64,000 nucleotides of DNA from Pseudomonadota bacterium (GTDB lineage: Bacteria; Pseudomonadota; Gammaproteobacteria; Burkholderiales; JABEVD01). The stretch lies in contig JAKBJU010000004.1 of assembly GCA_021835845.1 (NCBI GenBank), positions 62,001-126,000 on the forward strand. The letters run 5' to 3'. The translations under genes were made by a program, and so were the position numbers. Below the pieces are notes generated by a model that was not told where the DNA came from, did no database searches, and worked only from the letters and a program-made list of their open reading frames with translations. Positions 45,815 through 56,110 of the stretch are shown here, one piece after another; the first letter of the stretch is position 1; every line of letters starts with the position of its first letter.

Positions 45815-46076
45815 TGTTTTACCCTCCCTGGCCAAATGATATCAGGGATCGAGCCTGGCAGTCACTGCCTCCAATCGAATCTGAAATGCAGGTTCGCCGG
45901 AATCAAGCGTATTAATATTCCGCAAACAACCAGTCCGGGTTAAGTTGACTCGTCGACCGGACAGCGCCTTCATGGACTCCATGAATTCCGTCCGACCTCC
46001 CTTGTTTGATGCGTCAGGACTGGCTGATCCATCACGCATGGTTTAAAGTAAAGGCAGGCGTCAATGGGGCAATACC

Positions 46077-48488
46077 GTGAACCGGCCGAGCTTGGACCAA
46101 ATCATTTTTGAGCACAGCATGGATGCAGTGCTTCTGACTGCGCCTGACGGCACCATCTTCAGGGCGAACCCTGCGGCGTGCCAGATGTTTCTTCGATCGG
46201 AGGAAGAGATCTGCAGGCTTGGCCGCGCCGGGCTCGTCGACCCCGCTTCCCCGAAGCTGAAGGAATTTCTGGAAACGCGCGCCCGGGCAGGCCGGGTCCG
46301 CTCCGAACTCATTTACCTGCGTGGGGACGGATCGCGCTTTCTCGGGGAAGTGAGTTCAGAGCAATTCGAGAATGACCGGGGCGAATTGAGGACTGTTCTG
46401 GTCATTCGGGATGTCAGCGACAGAATGCGCATGGAGGAAATGCTCAGGGATGCGCAGCGCATCGCTCATTTGGGTAGCTGGCATCTGGACATGGCAACCG
46501 GCCAGGTGGTTTGGTCTGAAGAGCTTTATAAAATGTACGGGTTCGATCCTGCGCTCCCTCCTCCGCCTTACGCCGAACACATGAAATTGTTCGTCCCTGA
46601 AAGCTGGGAGAAGCTGAGCGCTGCCCTGGCCAATACGCTGGAAACCGGGGCACCCTATGAACTCGAGCTCGAAATGATTCGCAGGGATGGCAGCCGCGGC
46701 TGGATGTGGGTGCGCGGAGAGCGGGTGGATGCCGCCGGAACGGCCATTGCTCTCAAGGGCATCGCCCAGGACATTACCGAGCACATGAAGACGCTGGAAG
46801 CCCTGAAGAGCAGCGAGTCCTGGTTGCGCAGCATTCTGGACAATACCAACACCTGCATTGCCTCGACTGACCGGCAGGGGCAGGTCACGAGCTTCAACGA
46901 GGCGTTCCGCGCCCTGCTCGGCTACGATGCGGAATCGCTCAGAAAGATGAATTTCGCCGATTTCACGCATCCGGAGGATTTGAATATCGAAAATGTCTTT
47001 TTCAATGAAATCCTCGCCGGAAAGCGCAACGGCTACCACATCAACAAGCGCTATCTCCACAGGGACGGCCATTCCATTTGGGTCGATCTTTCAACCGGCG
47101 TCATCCGGGACGAGAAGGGGAATGTGACGAACTTCGTCGCCGTCATCCAGGACATCTCCGACAGGAAGGCGGCAGAAAGCGAGATCACCCAACTGGCCTT
47201 CTATGATCCCCTGACCGGGCTCCCCAACCGGCGCCTGCTTCTTGACCGCCTCAGGCAGGCGATGGCTTCCAGCACGAGAAGCGGGCTGGACGGCGCGCTG
47301 TTCCTGATCGATCTCGACAACTTCAAGGGACTCAATGACACGCTGGGCCACGACATAGGCGATCTGCTTCTGCAGCAAGCGGCCGGACGCCTGGAGGCGT
47401 GCGTGCGGGAAGCGGATACTGTGGCCCGCCTGGGCGGAGACGAATTCGTCGTGATACTGAACGGCCTGGACGAAGGTGCGCTCGAAGCTGCATCGCACGC
47501 AGAAGCCGTGGGAGAGAAGATTCTGTCCAGTCTCGCCCTGCCCTACAGGCTCGCAGTATACGAATACCAGAGCACGGCCAGCATAGGCATCACCCTGTTC
47601 AATGAATCCAGAGTGATGGAAGAGATGATGAAGCAGGCCGACATCGCCATGTACCAGGCCAAGCAGGATGGGAGAAACACGCTCAGGTTCTTCGACAGGC
47701 AGATGCAGGAAAAGGTGGCCGCCCGGGTCGAGCTGGAAGCCGAATTGCGCAAGGCAATCGAGAAGATGCAATTCCAGCTTCATTACCAGATCCAGGTCGA
47801 TGCCTCGAACCGGCCAATCGGCGCAGAAGCGCTGATTCGCTGGCCCCACTCCGCCAGGGGATTTGTTTCTCCTGCCGAATTCATACCCCTGGCGGAAGAG
47901 ACTGGGATGATACTGCCCATAGGAGAATGGGTGATCGAAACTGCCTGCGCCCGGATCAAGGCCTGGGAAGGCATGCATCAGGCCCGTGATCTGACGCTTG
48001 CCGTGAACGTGAGCGCAAGGCAATTCAGGCAACCCGGGTTCGTCCTCAAGGTGAAAGAGATCGTCCTGCGCCATGCCATCAATCCGAAAAGGCTCAAGCT
48101 TGAATTGACGGAAGGCACGCTGCTTGAAAACGTCGAAGAAACAATTTCGACCATGAGCGCATTGAGCGAAATCGGCATTCAGTTCTCGCTGGACGACTTC
48201 GGCACCGGCTATTCTTCATTGCAGTATCTCAAGCGGCTTCCCCTAGATCAGCTCAAGATCGATCAGTCTTTTGTCCGGGAAATCGGCTCCGACCCCAGCG
48301 ACAAGGCGATCGTCCATACCATCATTGCCATGGCGAAAAGCCTTAGCCTGGACGTCATTGCAGAAGGCGTCGAGACGGCAGAGCAGATGCAGCTTCTTCG
48401 CGACCGTGGCTGCATCCACTATCAGGGGTACCTTTTCGGCAGGCCTCTCCCCCTCGACGAGTTCGAGGCTTCCCTGGATCGGAAATGA
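46077..48488 (+). CDS. Multi-PAS GGDEF-EAL protein
   Basis: This 803-residue cytoplasmic protein has three PAS domains (about residues 5-120, 125-235, 240-365), a GGDEF domain (375-540, ARLGGDEFVVIL, I-site READ) and an EAL domain (555-800, GAEALIRW, DDFGTGYSSL, AEGVETA). Both active sites look intact, so it could make or break c-di-GMP. The start is a GTG at 46077 with a GGGG site upstream. It ends shortly before the NHLM operon tail (48631, opposite strand). Confidence 0.92.
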   Translation: MNRPSLDQIIFEHSMDAVLLTAPDGTIFRANPAACQMFLRSEEEICRLGRAGLVDPASPKLKEFLETRARAGRVRSELIYLRGDGSRFLGEVSSEQFENDRGELRTVLVIRDVSDRMRMEEMLRDAQRIAHLGSWHLDMATGQVVWSEELYKMYGFDPALPPPPYAEHMKLFVPESWEKLSAALANTLETGAPYELELEMIRRDGSRGWMWVRGERVDAAGTAIALKGIAQDITEHMKTLEALKSSESWLRSILDNTNTCIASTDRQGQVTSFNEAFRALLGYDAESLRKMNFADFTHPEDLNIENVFFNEILAGKRNGYHINKRYLHRDGHSIWVDLSTGVIRDEKGNVTNFVAVIQDISDRKAAESEITQLAFYDPLTGLPNRRLLLDRLRQAMASSTRSGLDGALFLIDLDNFKGLNDTLGHDIGDLLLQQAAGRLEACVREADTVARLGGDEFVVILNGLDEGALEAASHAEAVGEKILSSLALPYRLAVYEYQSTASIGITLFNESRVMEEMMKQADIAMYQAKQDGRNTLRFFDRQMQEKVAARVELEAELRKAIEKMQFQLHYQIQVDASNRPIGAEALIRWPHSARGFVSPAEFIPLAEETGMILPIGEWVIETACARIKAWEGMHQARDLTLAVNVSARQFRQPGFVLKVKEIVLRHAINPKRLKLELTEGTLLENVEETISTMSALSEIGIQFSLDDFGTGYSSLQYLKRLPLDQLKIDQSFVREIGSDPSDKAIVHTIIAMAKSLSLDVIAEGVETAEQMQLLRDRGCIHYQGYLFGRPLPLDEFEASLDRK

Positions 48489-48630
48489 TTGCTTTCAGGG
48501 CGTTCCGCCAGGATCGGGCGGCCGAAAACGGGTTTGCCTGCCGTTTCAGATCACCGCATCACCCTGCTGATTGCAGTCTCGGGCAGCCCGGAATAGCTGC
48601 GAAACTGGCACGTTCACTCGTGACGGATCA

Positions 48631-49390
48631 TCAATGAAATAACCGGTTGACCCTGTAAAGATCGGCTTCGGCAAGGTCGGCGACAGCTGCCTTCAGCTGC
48701 AACTGGCTCATCAGGAAATCGTATTTGGCATGTTCCAGATCCCGGCTGGCCGAATAAAATTGCACTTGGGCATTGAGCACATCCAGGTTATCGCGCGAGC
48801 CTGCCACGCGGCCAAGCTTCATTGCCCTCAGCATTTTCTCACTGGATTTCAGAGCCAGATCAAGCGCTTTCACCCTGGCAATGCCGTCTACCACGCCCAG
48901 GCAGGCTCGTCTGGTCTGAATGTCCACATTGCCGCGCACGTTTTCGAGATCGTCCATGGCGCGATACCGAATAGGCTCGGCTCGCGCGCAGGATCAGGTC
49001 TTGACTGGCCATCCTGTAGCGGGCATCGGCCAGCGTGACCTTGAATTCGGCTTCCGTGTAGGTCACCCAGTTGTCGAGCCGGAACAGCGGTTGGGTCAAG
49101 CTCAACACATAGCCCTTGCTGTTGAACCGGCTCGCGCCCGATTCGAAGATATTGCTGCCCTGATACTGCAGGGAGACATCGTTGCCCATGGTGTTGGCCG
49201 AAAGATCCACTTTGGGCAGAAGCAGGGAGCGGGCCTGGGGCAGCTTTTCCAAATCCGCCTTGTAAGCCTCCTGGGCAGACCTGTATATCGCATCGCTGGA
49301 CCTGGCATCGCGATAGATCTGGAGCAGGTCCATGGAACTTGCAGCCAGGGCATGAGCGGACAGGGCAAGAAAGAGTGCGGCTCTTTGCAT
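48631..49390 (-). pseudogene. TolC-family outer-membrane channel, decayed by internal deletion
   Basis: The N-terminal part (49390 to about 48965) has a short signal peptide and TolC-like sequence (DLLQIYRDARSSDAIYRSAQ, then RSLLLPKVDLSANTMGND, YVLSLTQPLFRLDNW). The C-terminal part (about 48957 to 48631) is in another frame and matches the end of TolC (RRACLGVVDGIARVKALDLA, GTR-like region replaced by AGSRDNLDVLNAQ). The middle half of the protein is missing, so the gene cannot give a normal channel. It ends the operon of the two ABC transporters and HlyD. Confidence 0.85.
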
Positions 49391-49393
49391 GGT

Positions 49394-49939
49394 TCAGGAT
49401 TCTTGAACACCTGAAAGAATCTGCATCATGCGACTGAACCTGTCCCCGGCAAGGGAAACGGTATCCAGTAGCCCATCGTCCAGTTCGTCCTCCATGATTT
49501 CGTCCGAAGACAGGTCTCCTGCCTTGCCGTAGCCCATACGCTTGATGGTCCCTCTCATTCGATCGGCGAGAAACACGGAAAGGGCGCGAAAGAAACGCAT
49601 GCCGAATCCCGTATCGATCGTGAAGCGCGCTTCGAGATCCGCCTTTGCGAGTTCGAGCAGTTTGACTTCGCTCCTGGCGGTCACGGTGGCCGAAGTGGGC
49701 GAACTGTCGACAAACGACATTTCGCCGAGCATTTCACCGGAACCCAGGGATGCGACAACCCCTAGCCCGGATATGGATACGTCCATGCGTCCTTCTGTCA
49801 GGATGTAGAGCCTGTCGAGCATTTCGCCTTCCCTGATCAGCACCGTCCCTTCCGCCAGTATGCGCCTCTTGCCCGCCTTGCCCAGCCATTCGATGTCTGT
49901 ATCGCTCAACAATCCGAAAATATATAGCACCTTGCGCAT
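49394..49939 (-). CDS. Small cyclic-nucleotide-binding-domain (CNBD) protein
   Basis: This 181-residue protein is a CNBD fold: ILAEGTVLIREGEMLDRLYI, TEGRMDVS, and a phosphate-cassette-like GEMLGEMSFVDSSPTSATVT. The Arg that normally contacts the cyclic phosphate is replaced by Thr/Ser, so cAMP or cGMP binding is doubtful. The rest is helical. The ATG at 49939 has a GGGGGAA site; the upstream frame overlaps the ABC gene. It may regulate or form part of the NHLM exporter, whose second ABC protein has a similar N-terminal region. Confidence 0.82.
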   Translation of the reverse strand: MRKVLYIFGLLSDTDIEWLGKAGKRRILAEGTVLIREGEMLDRLYILTEGRMDVSISGLGVVASLGSGEMLGEMSFVDSSPTSATVTARSEVKLLELAKADLEARFTIDTGFGMRFFRALSVFLADRMRGTIKRMGYGKAGDLSSDEIMEDELDDGLLDTVSLAGDRFSRMMQILSGVQES

Positions 49940-49964
49940 GTCACGCTTCCCCCTTGTTTTGAAA

Positions 49965-52628
49965 TCAAAGCAGCTGCCGCTTTGCCAATGCGGCGAAAGC
50001 ACCGTTTGCCGCGATCAGTTCCTCGTATCTGCCCGTTTCGACGATTTTTCCGTCCGCCACGACGATGACTTGGTCGGCGCGGGCGATGGTGGACAGGCGA
50101 TGAGCGATGACGACCCGGGTGATGTCGAGCCGGCCAAGACTCTCCATCACGGTCTCCTGTGTCCGGTTGTCGAGCGCACTGGTCGCCTCGTCCAGGAGCA
50201 AGATGCCCGGATTCCTGGCCAGTGCCCTGGCAAGAAGCAGGCGCTGCCTCTGCCCGCCTGACAGGGTTGCCCCGCCTTCCTGAAGCACGGTATGCAGCCC
50301 CATGGGCATCACATCAATGTCCGCATCGAGCCCGACAAGGCGAGCGGCATTCATGGCATCGATCTGCGAAATGCGCGTGCTTCCCGCAATGTTGGAAAAA
50401 ATGCTTCCCGCCGAGATCCGGCCGCTTTGCAGCACGACCCCTATGCTGCGGCGCAACGCCGTCAGGTCGAGGCCTGCAAGCGGCTTCCCGTCGAAGAAAA
50501 TCTCTCCGCGCTCGGGAAGCTCGAACCCCATCATGAGTCTCATCAATGTCGATTTTCCGCTTCCGGAAGGCCCCACGATGGCGACGAACTGGCCGGGCTC
50601 CACTTTCAGGGAAACGCGGTCTAGAAGAGGCGGCCCTTCCTTCTGGTAACGGAAGCTGACATCGGCAAACTCGATTTCCCCCTTCAGCACGCCGGGCGCC
50701 TTGCGGTTCCTTCCGCTTTCGGGCAATTCCCTCAAGATCGGGCTCAAGCGCTCGAACCGGGGAATCGCGCCCAGCGACTGGGTCAGCGCCAGCGTCATCC
50801 CGACCATGGCCTGCAGAAACTGCCCGAACGCCGCATTGAATGCCAGCATGTCCCCCGGCGTGAGCGGATTTTGTACCGTATCGGGATCGGGTACTGCGCT
50901 GGGGCTGGTGGCCAGGCTTTGCAATTGAATGTCGGTTGCGGCATGCTTCATCAGCCAGACCATCCCGGAAAAAAGCAGAATGCTTGCCAGCAAGGGAGTG
51001 CAGGCTTGCACCATTTCCTGGAAGTTGGCGGCGCGCTGCGCCCTGGAAAACCGGATCTTCTGCGCACCATAGGCATCGGACCAGGCTGCGAATGCGCGCG
51101 ATTCGGCTGCGGCCGCCTTGAGCTTGGTGACGCCAACGATAAACTGCAGCACGAGCCCTTCCACCCTGCCCCTGTGCCTCGTCTGCTCCCGCTCCTCGAT
51201 CAATTGTTTTTTTCCCAGCCAGGCCGATCCCGCCAGAACAGCAAGCACGATTATCAGGCCCATCAGGCTGAGCTGCCAGCTGTACCAGAGCATCACGATC
51301 AGGCTGGCCATGGAAAAAATGGAGGCGAGCACTGCGGAACTCACCGTGACGGAGAGCGTCTCGCGTATCGTCTGGATGCTGAGCGTCCTGTCTCCCAGAT
51401 CGCCTGCCGTGAATCGCCTGAAGAAGCCGACGGGAAGCCTGAGCAGCCTGTCGAAAAGCGCCGCCTGGAGATCCGCGTCGATTCTTCCCTCGATGCGCAG
51501 CATCGAGAATCCCTTGACCACCTCGAATCCGAATGCGCCGAATGCTGCGGCAAGCAGGGCGGCCACGATCTGGATATGCTGGAAATAGGCTGCCCTTGGA
51601 ATGACCGATTCGATGAGCATGCCGGTTGCGACAGGCACCATCATGCCGAGCGAAGCTGAGGCGATTCCCATGAAGACGAGGCGCTTCGCATCGCGTCCTA
51701 TTCCACCTGAAGAAAAGCGCCAAACATCCCTAGCTGAGAGCGACAGATCAGGCAACCTCGCATAGAGCATGACGGCTTCCTTGCCGATCGAAGCGGCCAT
51801 GCCCTCGTCGACTCTTGTGCATTTTCCTTCAGGCTCGACCAGCTCATACCCTCCCCTCTTAGCGCCTATCAGGGCTATTGGGGAACCGTCATCGAGACGG
51901 GCGATCAATGGCCCGTTGTCCCGGCTCCACCAGTCATCCCTGAGCAGCACCTTGCGGCTGTTGACTTCGATTCCCGAGAGCAAATTATCCAGATCATTCT
52001 CGCCCTGCAGCGCAGGGGAAAGATCCGGATCGATTCCCGCAGCCTGAGCAACCATTCTGAAAACCTTCACCAATGGCGAATCGAGCGAAGCCTGCCCCGC
52101 TTCATGCGCGATTTTCGAGAAGATGACCTGCCCCAGGCCAGCCAGACTGCTTTCGAGCGCATGATGCGATCCACGCCAGGATTCGGCCAGCCTAGCCATT
52201 CTTGCCTCTTCCTGACTGGCAAGGCGGCTCGATATCTCTTCCGCAGCTATTTCGCCGAGTCTTCCGATGTCATACGGAGATCCTCCAGGCGAAACGCCAA
52301 ACTTTTTCCACCAGCCCTCAAGCAGACCGGAAGACATTTCCGAAGGGAGCGAAGAGAAATGGGAGAATGCATCGGGCGCATGGGATACCGATGCATCGAG
52401 ATTGCCGACGGCGATCGTTTTCCTTCCCCCGATTTCGGGAAGGCCCAGAAAGACTTCCCCAGGAGAGCATTTCGTCAGGAAATGGCGTCTTCCTCCATCG
52501 TGCTCGATGCAGAAAAGATTGATTTCCCCGCTCAAAACCAGATAAGCGCCAGCTTCCCCGCAAAGGCTGATCGGACTTGAATTTGTCGCGGGATGCGCTT
52601 CATTGGGCCAGAACGGGATGGCATCCAT
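49965..52628 (-). CDS. NHLM-system ABC transporter, second ATP-binding protein (ABC2)
   Basis: This 887-residue protein matches the second ABC protein of NHLM (nitrile hydratase leader microcin) export systems. It has a CNBD-like N-terminus (about residues 20-115), a family-specific segment KVLLRDDWWSRDNGPLIARL (about 229-248), six membrane spans (about 310-575) and an ATPase domain with GPSGSGKSTL, LSGGQRQRLLLARAL and LLLDEATSALDN. It has no C39 peptidase, unlike ABC1 upstream. Its ATG directly follows the ABC1 stop. Confidence 0.93.
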   Translation of the reverse strand: MDAIPFWPNEAHPATNSSPISLCGEAGAYLVLSGEINLFCIEHDGGRRHFLTKCSPGEVFLGLPEIGGRKTIAVGNLDASVSHAPDAFSHFSSLPSEMSSGLLEGWWKKFGVSPGGSPYDIGRLGEIAAEEISSRLASQEEARMARLAESWRGSHHALESSLAGLGQVIFSKIAHEAGQASLDSPLVKVFRMVAQAAGIDPDLSPALQGENDLDNLLSGIEVNSRKVLLRDDWWSRDNGPLIARLDDGSPIALIGAKRGGYELVEPEGKCTRVDEGMAASIGKEAVMLYARLPDLSLSARDVWRFSSGGIGRDAKRLVFMGIASASLGMMVPVATGMLIESVIPRAAYFQHIQIVAALLAAAFGAFGFEVVKGFSMLRIEGRIDADLQAALFDRLLRLPVGFFRRFTAGDLGDRTLSIQTIRETLSVTVSSAVLASIFSMASLIVMLWYSWQLSLMGLIIVLAVLAGSAWLGKKQLIEEREQTRHRGRVEGLVLQFIVGVTKLKAAAAESRAFAAWSDAYGAQKIRFSRAQRAANFQEMVQACTPLLASILLFSGMVWLMKHAATDIQLQSLATSPSAVPDPDTVQNPLTPGDMLAFNAAFGQFLQAMVGMTLALTQSLGAIPRFERLSPILRELPESGRNRKAPGVLKGEIEFADVSFRYQKEGPPLLDRVSLKVEPGQFVAIVGPSGSGKSTLMRLMMGFELPERGEIFFDGKPLAGLDLTALRRSIGVVLQSGRISAGSIFSNIAGSTRISQIDAMNAARLVGLDADIDVMPMGLHTVLQEGGATLSGGQRQRLLLARALARNPGILLLDEATSALDNRTQETVMESLGRLDITRVVIAHRLSTIARADQVIVVADGKIVETGRYEELIAANGAFAALAKRQLL

Positions 52629-54788
52629 CTACATGCCCCCCACCAGGCTTGCATATTCGCCCTGCAGTTCGAGAAGGGATTCGTGGGTGCCGCGCTCGAC
52701 TACCTCTCCCCGCCTCAACACGAGGATCTCGTCGCAATCCCTGATCGTGGAAAGGCGATGGGCAATGATGACGACCGCGCATCCTCGCCGCCGCAGATTG
52801 TCGTCGATCGCCTTTTCCGTGACGGGATCGAGGGCGGATGTCGCCTCGTCCAGCACCATGAGGAGCGGGTTTCTGGTGAGCGCCCGCGCGATTTCCAGTC
52901 GCTGCCGCTCCCCTCCGCTGAAGTTCACCCCGCCTTCGTCCACTTTCGCGTCCAGGCCATCTTCGCGAGAAAGAATCTCTTCTGCGATTTTCGCATCGGC
53001 CAATGCGCATTTCATGGATTCTTCTGGCACTGAAGGATCCCAAAGGCTTAGATTCTCCCGAACCGTTCCCTCGAAAAGATAGATTTCCTGGTCGACATAG
53101 GAAACCGCAGTTGCGAACACGCGACCGGAAAGGCTGTCGAGCGCTCTTCCGTCCAGCAGCACCTCCCCTTCGGAAGGGGCGAGCAGGCCGCATGCCAGCC
53201 TGCCCACCGTCGACTTGCCGCTTCCGGAACCGCCGACCATGGCGATGCGCTGCCCCGGCTTGACCGTCAGCGAAAGGTTTTTGATGAGCGGGGCATCGAG
53301 CGGGCTGTAGCCAAAGCTCACATTGCGCAATTCGAGCATCCCCTGCAGGGCAGCGGCAGTTGCATCATCATCCTCCCCATCATTCTGACGGATCGGCAAG
53401 GGATAGCGGAAAACGTCGGACAACCTGACCAGCAGCCCCTTGATTGTCTGGATGGTGCCGGCAAGGCCGACCAGCCTGCCCACTGGTTGGGTGAATCCAG
53501 CCATCAGCAGCTGGAAGGCAATGAGGTCGCCCAGGGTCATCTCTCCGCGCATGGCCTGATAGCCGCCGATCCCGAGGACGGCGACCACGGTCAGGGTGGA
53601 GAGCAGCATCGGCGTTGCGCTCTGCCAGACGGACTGTGCGCCGAGCTTCTGCTGGGCTTCGAGCGCTGAGGCCTGGTGTCCTGCCCAAGTCGAGAAGGAG
53701 GATCCTTCCGTCCCGCTCGCCTTGATCGTCTCGATGCCTCTTATGCTCCCTACCGTCGCTCCGCCCAGCTTGCCTAGATCGTTCACCATCGCAGCCGAGG
53801 CATCCTCTCTGGAACGTGCCATGCCTTTCAGCAGGAAAAAATTGAGCGAGACGAGCGTGATGCCGACCAGGCCCAGTCTTGGATTGAAGAGCATCATGAC
53901 GATTGCGTAGAAGCAGACCGTGATCAGATTGAAGAAATTGGTCGCCAGTTCTCCAGCAAGCAGCTTCGCGATGCGCTCGCTTGCGGCAACCCTGTTTGCA
54001 ACGTCGCCCGCCTGGCGCTGGGTGAAGAAGCTCACCGGCAGCTTCAGCACATGCATGATGAAGCTGCTCGACAGGGTAACGGCGAGCTTCATCTCGAGCC
54101 TGAGAAGATAATGCTGCTGGACCCACACCAGGAATCCCCGGACAATCAAAGTCAGCACCATGGCAAGGATCAGCGGCCTGAACCATTCCTGCTGGTTGCC
54201 GATCAGCACCTCGTCGACGAATACCTTGGAAAATACCGGAACGATCACGGCAGGCACGACCAGGAGAAGGCTAGCCAGCCCGACGAAGGCAAGCGCTTCA
54301 TGGGAGTGCTTGAGACGCGAAGCCAGTTCGGCTATCAGCGAGGGCGGCCTTCCGCAGGGCTCGAATTCCGGTCCTGGCTCGAAAACCAGCACGACCCCGG
54401 TGAAGCATTCCTCGAGATCCTCGATCGATACCTTTCGCGGCCCGCTTGCCGGATCGTTGAGATAGACGATGCCGTTTCGTATGCCCTCGAAAACCAGGAA
54501 GTGATTGAAATTCCAGTGGATGATGGAAGGGATCGGCAGGGCCTGGATCGCCTTCGGGTCGTTCTTGTTGAATCCCTTCGCCGAAAGCCCGTGCCGTCTG
54601 GCGCATTTCAGGATATTGCTCGCCTTGCTGCCGTCGCGGGAGACACCCGATTCGTTCCTCAGTTCCTCCAGGGGAATCCAGCGGCCGTAATGAGCGAGCA
54701 CCATCGCCAGGGAAGCCGCGCCGCATTCGACCGCTTCCATCTGTAGAATGGCGGGGGTCCTGACCCGACGCGATGAGGCTTCAGCCAT
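52629..54788 (-). CDS. NHLM-system peptidase-containing ABC transporter (ABC1)
   Basis: This 719-residue protein cleaves double-Gly leader peptides and exports the product. The N-terminal C39 peptidase has the catalytic Cys22 in QMEAVECGAASLAMVLAHYG, a His in FNHFLVFEG and LNDPASGP; then six membrane spans (about 160-440) and an ATPase with VGGSGSGKSTVGRL, NFSGGERQRLEIARAL and VLDEATSALD. It starts directly after the HlyD stop (TGA-ATG). Confidence 0.94.
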   Translation of the reverse strand: MAEASSRRVRTPAILQMEAVECGAASLAMVLAHYGRWIPLEELRNESGVSRDGSKASNILKCARRHGLSAKGFNKNDPKAIQALPIPSIIHWNFNHFLVFEGIRNGIVYLNDPASGPRKVSIEDLEECFTGVVLVFEPGPEFEPCGRPPSLIAELASRLKHSHEALAFVGLASLLLVVPAVIVPVFSKVFVDEVLIGNQQEWFRPLILAMVLTLIVRGFLVWVQQHYLLRLEMKLAVTLSSSFIMHVLKLPVSFFTQRQAGDVANRVAASERIAKLLAGELATNFFNLITVCFYAIVMMLFNPRLGLVGITLVSLNFFLLKGMARSREDASAAMVNDLGKLGGATVGSIRGIETIKASGTEGSSFSTWAGHQASALEAQQKLGAQSVWQSATPMLLSTLTVVAVLGIGGYQAMRGEMTLGDLIAFQLLMAGFTQPVGRLVGLAGTIQTIKGLLVRLSDVFRYPLPIRQNDGEDDDATAAALQGMLELRNVSFGYSPLDAPLIKNLSLTVKPGQRIAMVGGSGSGKSTVGRLACGLLAPSEGEVLLDGRALDSLSGRVFATAVSYVDQEIYLFEGTVRENLSLWDPSVPEESMKCALADAKIAEEILSREDGLDAKVDEGGVNFSGGERQRLEIARALTRNPLLMVLDEATSALDPVTEKAIDDNLRRRGCAVVIIAHRLSTIRDCDEILVLRRGEVVERGTHESLLELQGEYASLVGGM

Positions 54789-56048
54789 TCAGTAAAGCCC
54801 GGTGGTTTTTCTGAGGAAAGGGATCAGGAGCGTGATCGGGCGCTGTTCGGTCACGGTGACTTCGGCCTCTAAGGTCGTGCCGCTCGATAACGGGTAGGGC
54901 GAGCCTTTTCTCGATGTCCAGCGATAGCCGGTCCCCGATTCTGGATCGGGAAGCAGATCGATTCTGACTTCATAGGGCGGCCCCTGGCTTGCGAATAGCG
55001 CTGTGAGAGCAGGATTGGAAAGAAGCGCATCCATGCCCTGCCTGGTCACCGGAAAATCGGATATGCTGCTCACGCGCCCGATCAGGCTGCCGTATTCTTC
55101 CTTCTTCACGTTGGCCGGACTGATTCTCGCCGCTTGCCCGACGACAAGCTTCTTTCCGTCTGCGGTCGGCATGAACAGAACCGCTTCAAACCCTTTGCGC
55201 CCCCCCTCCACGCTCAAGACCGGCTGGCCCGCCTGAACAAAATCTCCGGGCGCCGACTTCAGTTCGATCACGCGCCCGTCGATTGGGGAAGTGACGACTG
55301 AATCCTGATTCAAGGCCAGATCCTGCCGCCCTGCATTTCTTCTGGCATCGTTCAATGCCAGAACCTGCCTGCTTCGCTCTTCCCGATAACGGCTTTCGAT
55401 CTGAATCAGCTGCAGCCCCAGCTGACTCTGCTCTTCCTTGTGATTGGCAAGATCCGTCCTGATTCTGGCGATCTCCGCCCTGATTTCGTCGAGCGAGCTT
55501 TCCGAGAATATGCCCTTCCTGGCGTATTTTTCCTGCTTCTCGAGCACCCCGTTGAGGAAGGCAAGCCGATGCTCGTCAGCTTCGATCAGGGGCTGCAATG
55601 CCTTCGTCCGACCTTCGATCGCCCGCCTCTTTGCGGAAATCTCGTTCCTGTAGTCGTTGTCCAGGCGGGAGAGGGCATTTTGCTGGTCTTGAATCGCCCC
55701 TCCCGCATCCGCCTTTCGCTGCTCCCCCAATTCCTGCTCGACATAAGCGACAGGCTGGCCCTTCTTCACGACATCTCCCACCTTCACTAAAAAGTGCTTC
55801 AGGGAGCCCGAAGCCTGGCTCGATGCATTGCTGACCAACCCGCCTCTTTCAACGAGGATGCCCTGGCCCTTGACATTGGTCGGAATCGAACCGAAAACGC
55901 CCCAGATCAGCAACCATGAAATCAGGCCGCCGCAAACCGCCAAAGCGATCCAGCCCCTGGCATCCGTGATGGTGACGAGGCGATCGATCTGCTCCGGGGA
56001 CGACATCCGGTCGAGCGCAGCCTGGCGGAAAATATTTCTACCCATCAT
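54789..56048 (-). CDS. NHLM-system HlyD-type secretion protein
   Basis: This 419-residue periplasmic adaptor has the NHLM HlyD start: IFRQAALDRMSSPEQIDRLV followed by one membrane span (about residues 33-52). Then comes a biotinyl-lipoyl region with FLVKVGDVVKKGQPVAYVE, a coiled hairpin (about 100-225) and SVVTSPIDGRVIELKSAPGD. It would connect the ABC proteins to an outer-membrane TolC. It is the first gene of the minus-strand NHLM operon and is served by the divergent palindromic promoter region. Confidence 0.93.
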   Translation of the reverse strand: MMGRNIFRQAALDRMSSPEQIDRLVTITDARGWIALAVCGGLISWLLIWGVFGSIPTNVKGQGILVERGGLVSNASSQASGSLKHFLVKVGDVVKKGQPVAYVEQELGEQRKADAGGAIQDQQNALSRLDNDYRNEISAKRRAIEGRTKALQPLIEADEHRLAFLNGVLEKQEKYARKGIFSESSLDEIRAEIARIRTDLANHKEEQSQLGLQLIQIESRYREERSRQVLALNDARRNAGRQDLALNQDSVVTSPIDGRVIELKSAPGDFVQAGQPVLSVEGGRKGFEAVLFMPTADGKKLVVGQAARISPANVKKEEYGSLIGRVSSISDFPVTRQGMDALLSNPALTALFASQGPPYEVRIDLLPDPESGTGYRWTSRKGSPYPLSSGTTLEAEVTVTEQRPITLLIPFLRKTTGLY

Positions 56049-56110
56049 GCAATGCTTCTAATATGGACGAAATTGCTCTTGATTGGAGCGCCGGATTTTC
56101 CATGATACCC

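Noticed and set aside
53380-54186. 268-codon frame overlapping ABC1 on the same strand
   Set aside because: It is the ABC1 sequence in another frame; only the C39-ABC frame has coherent domains.
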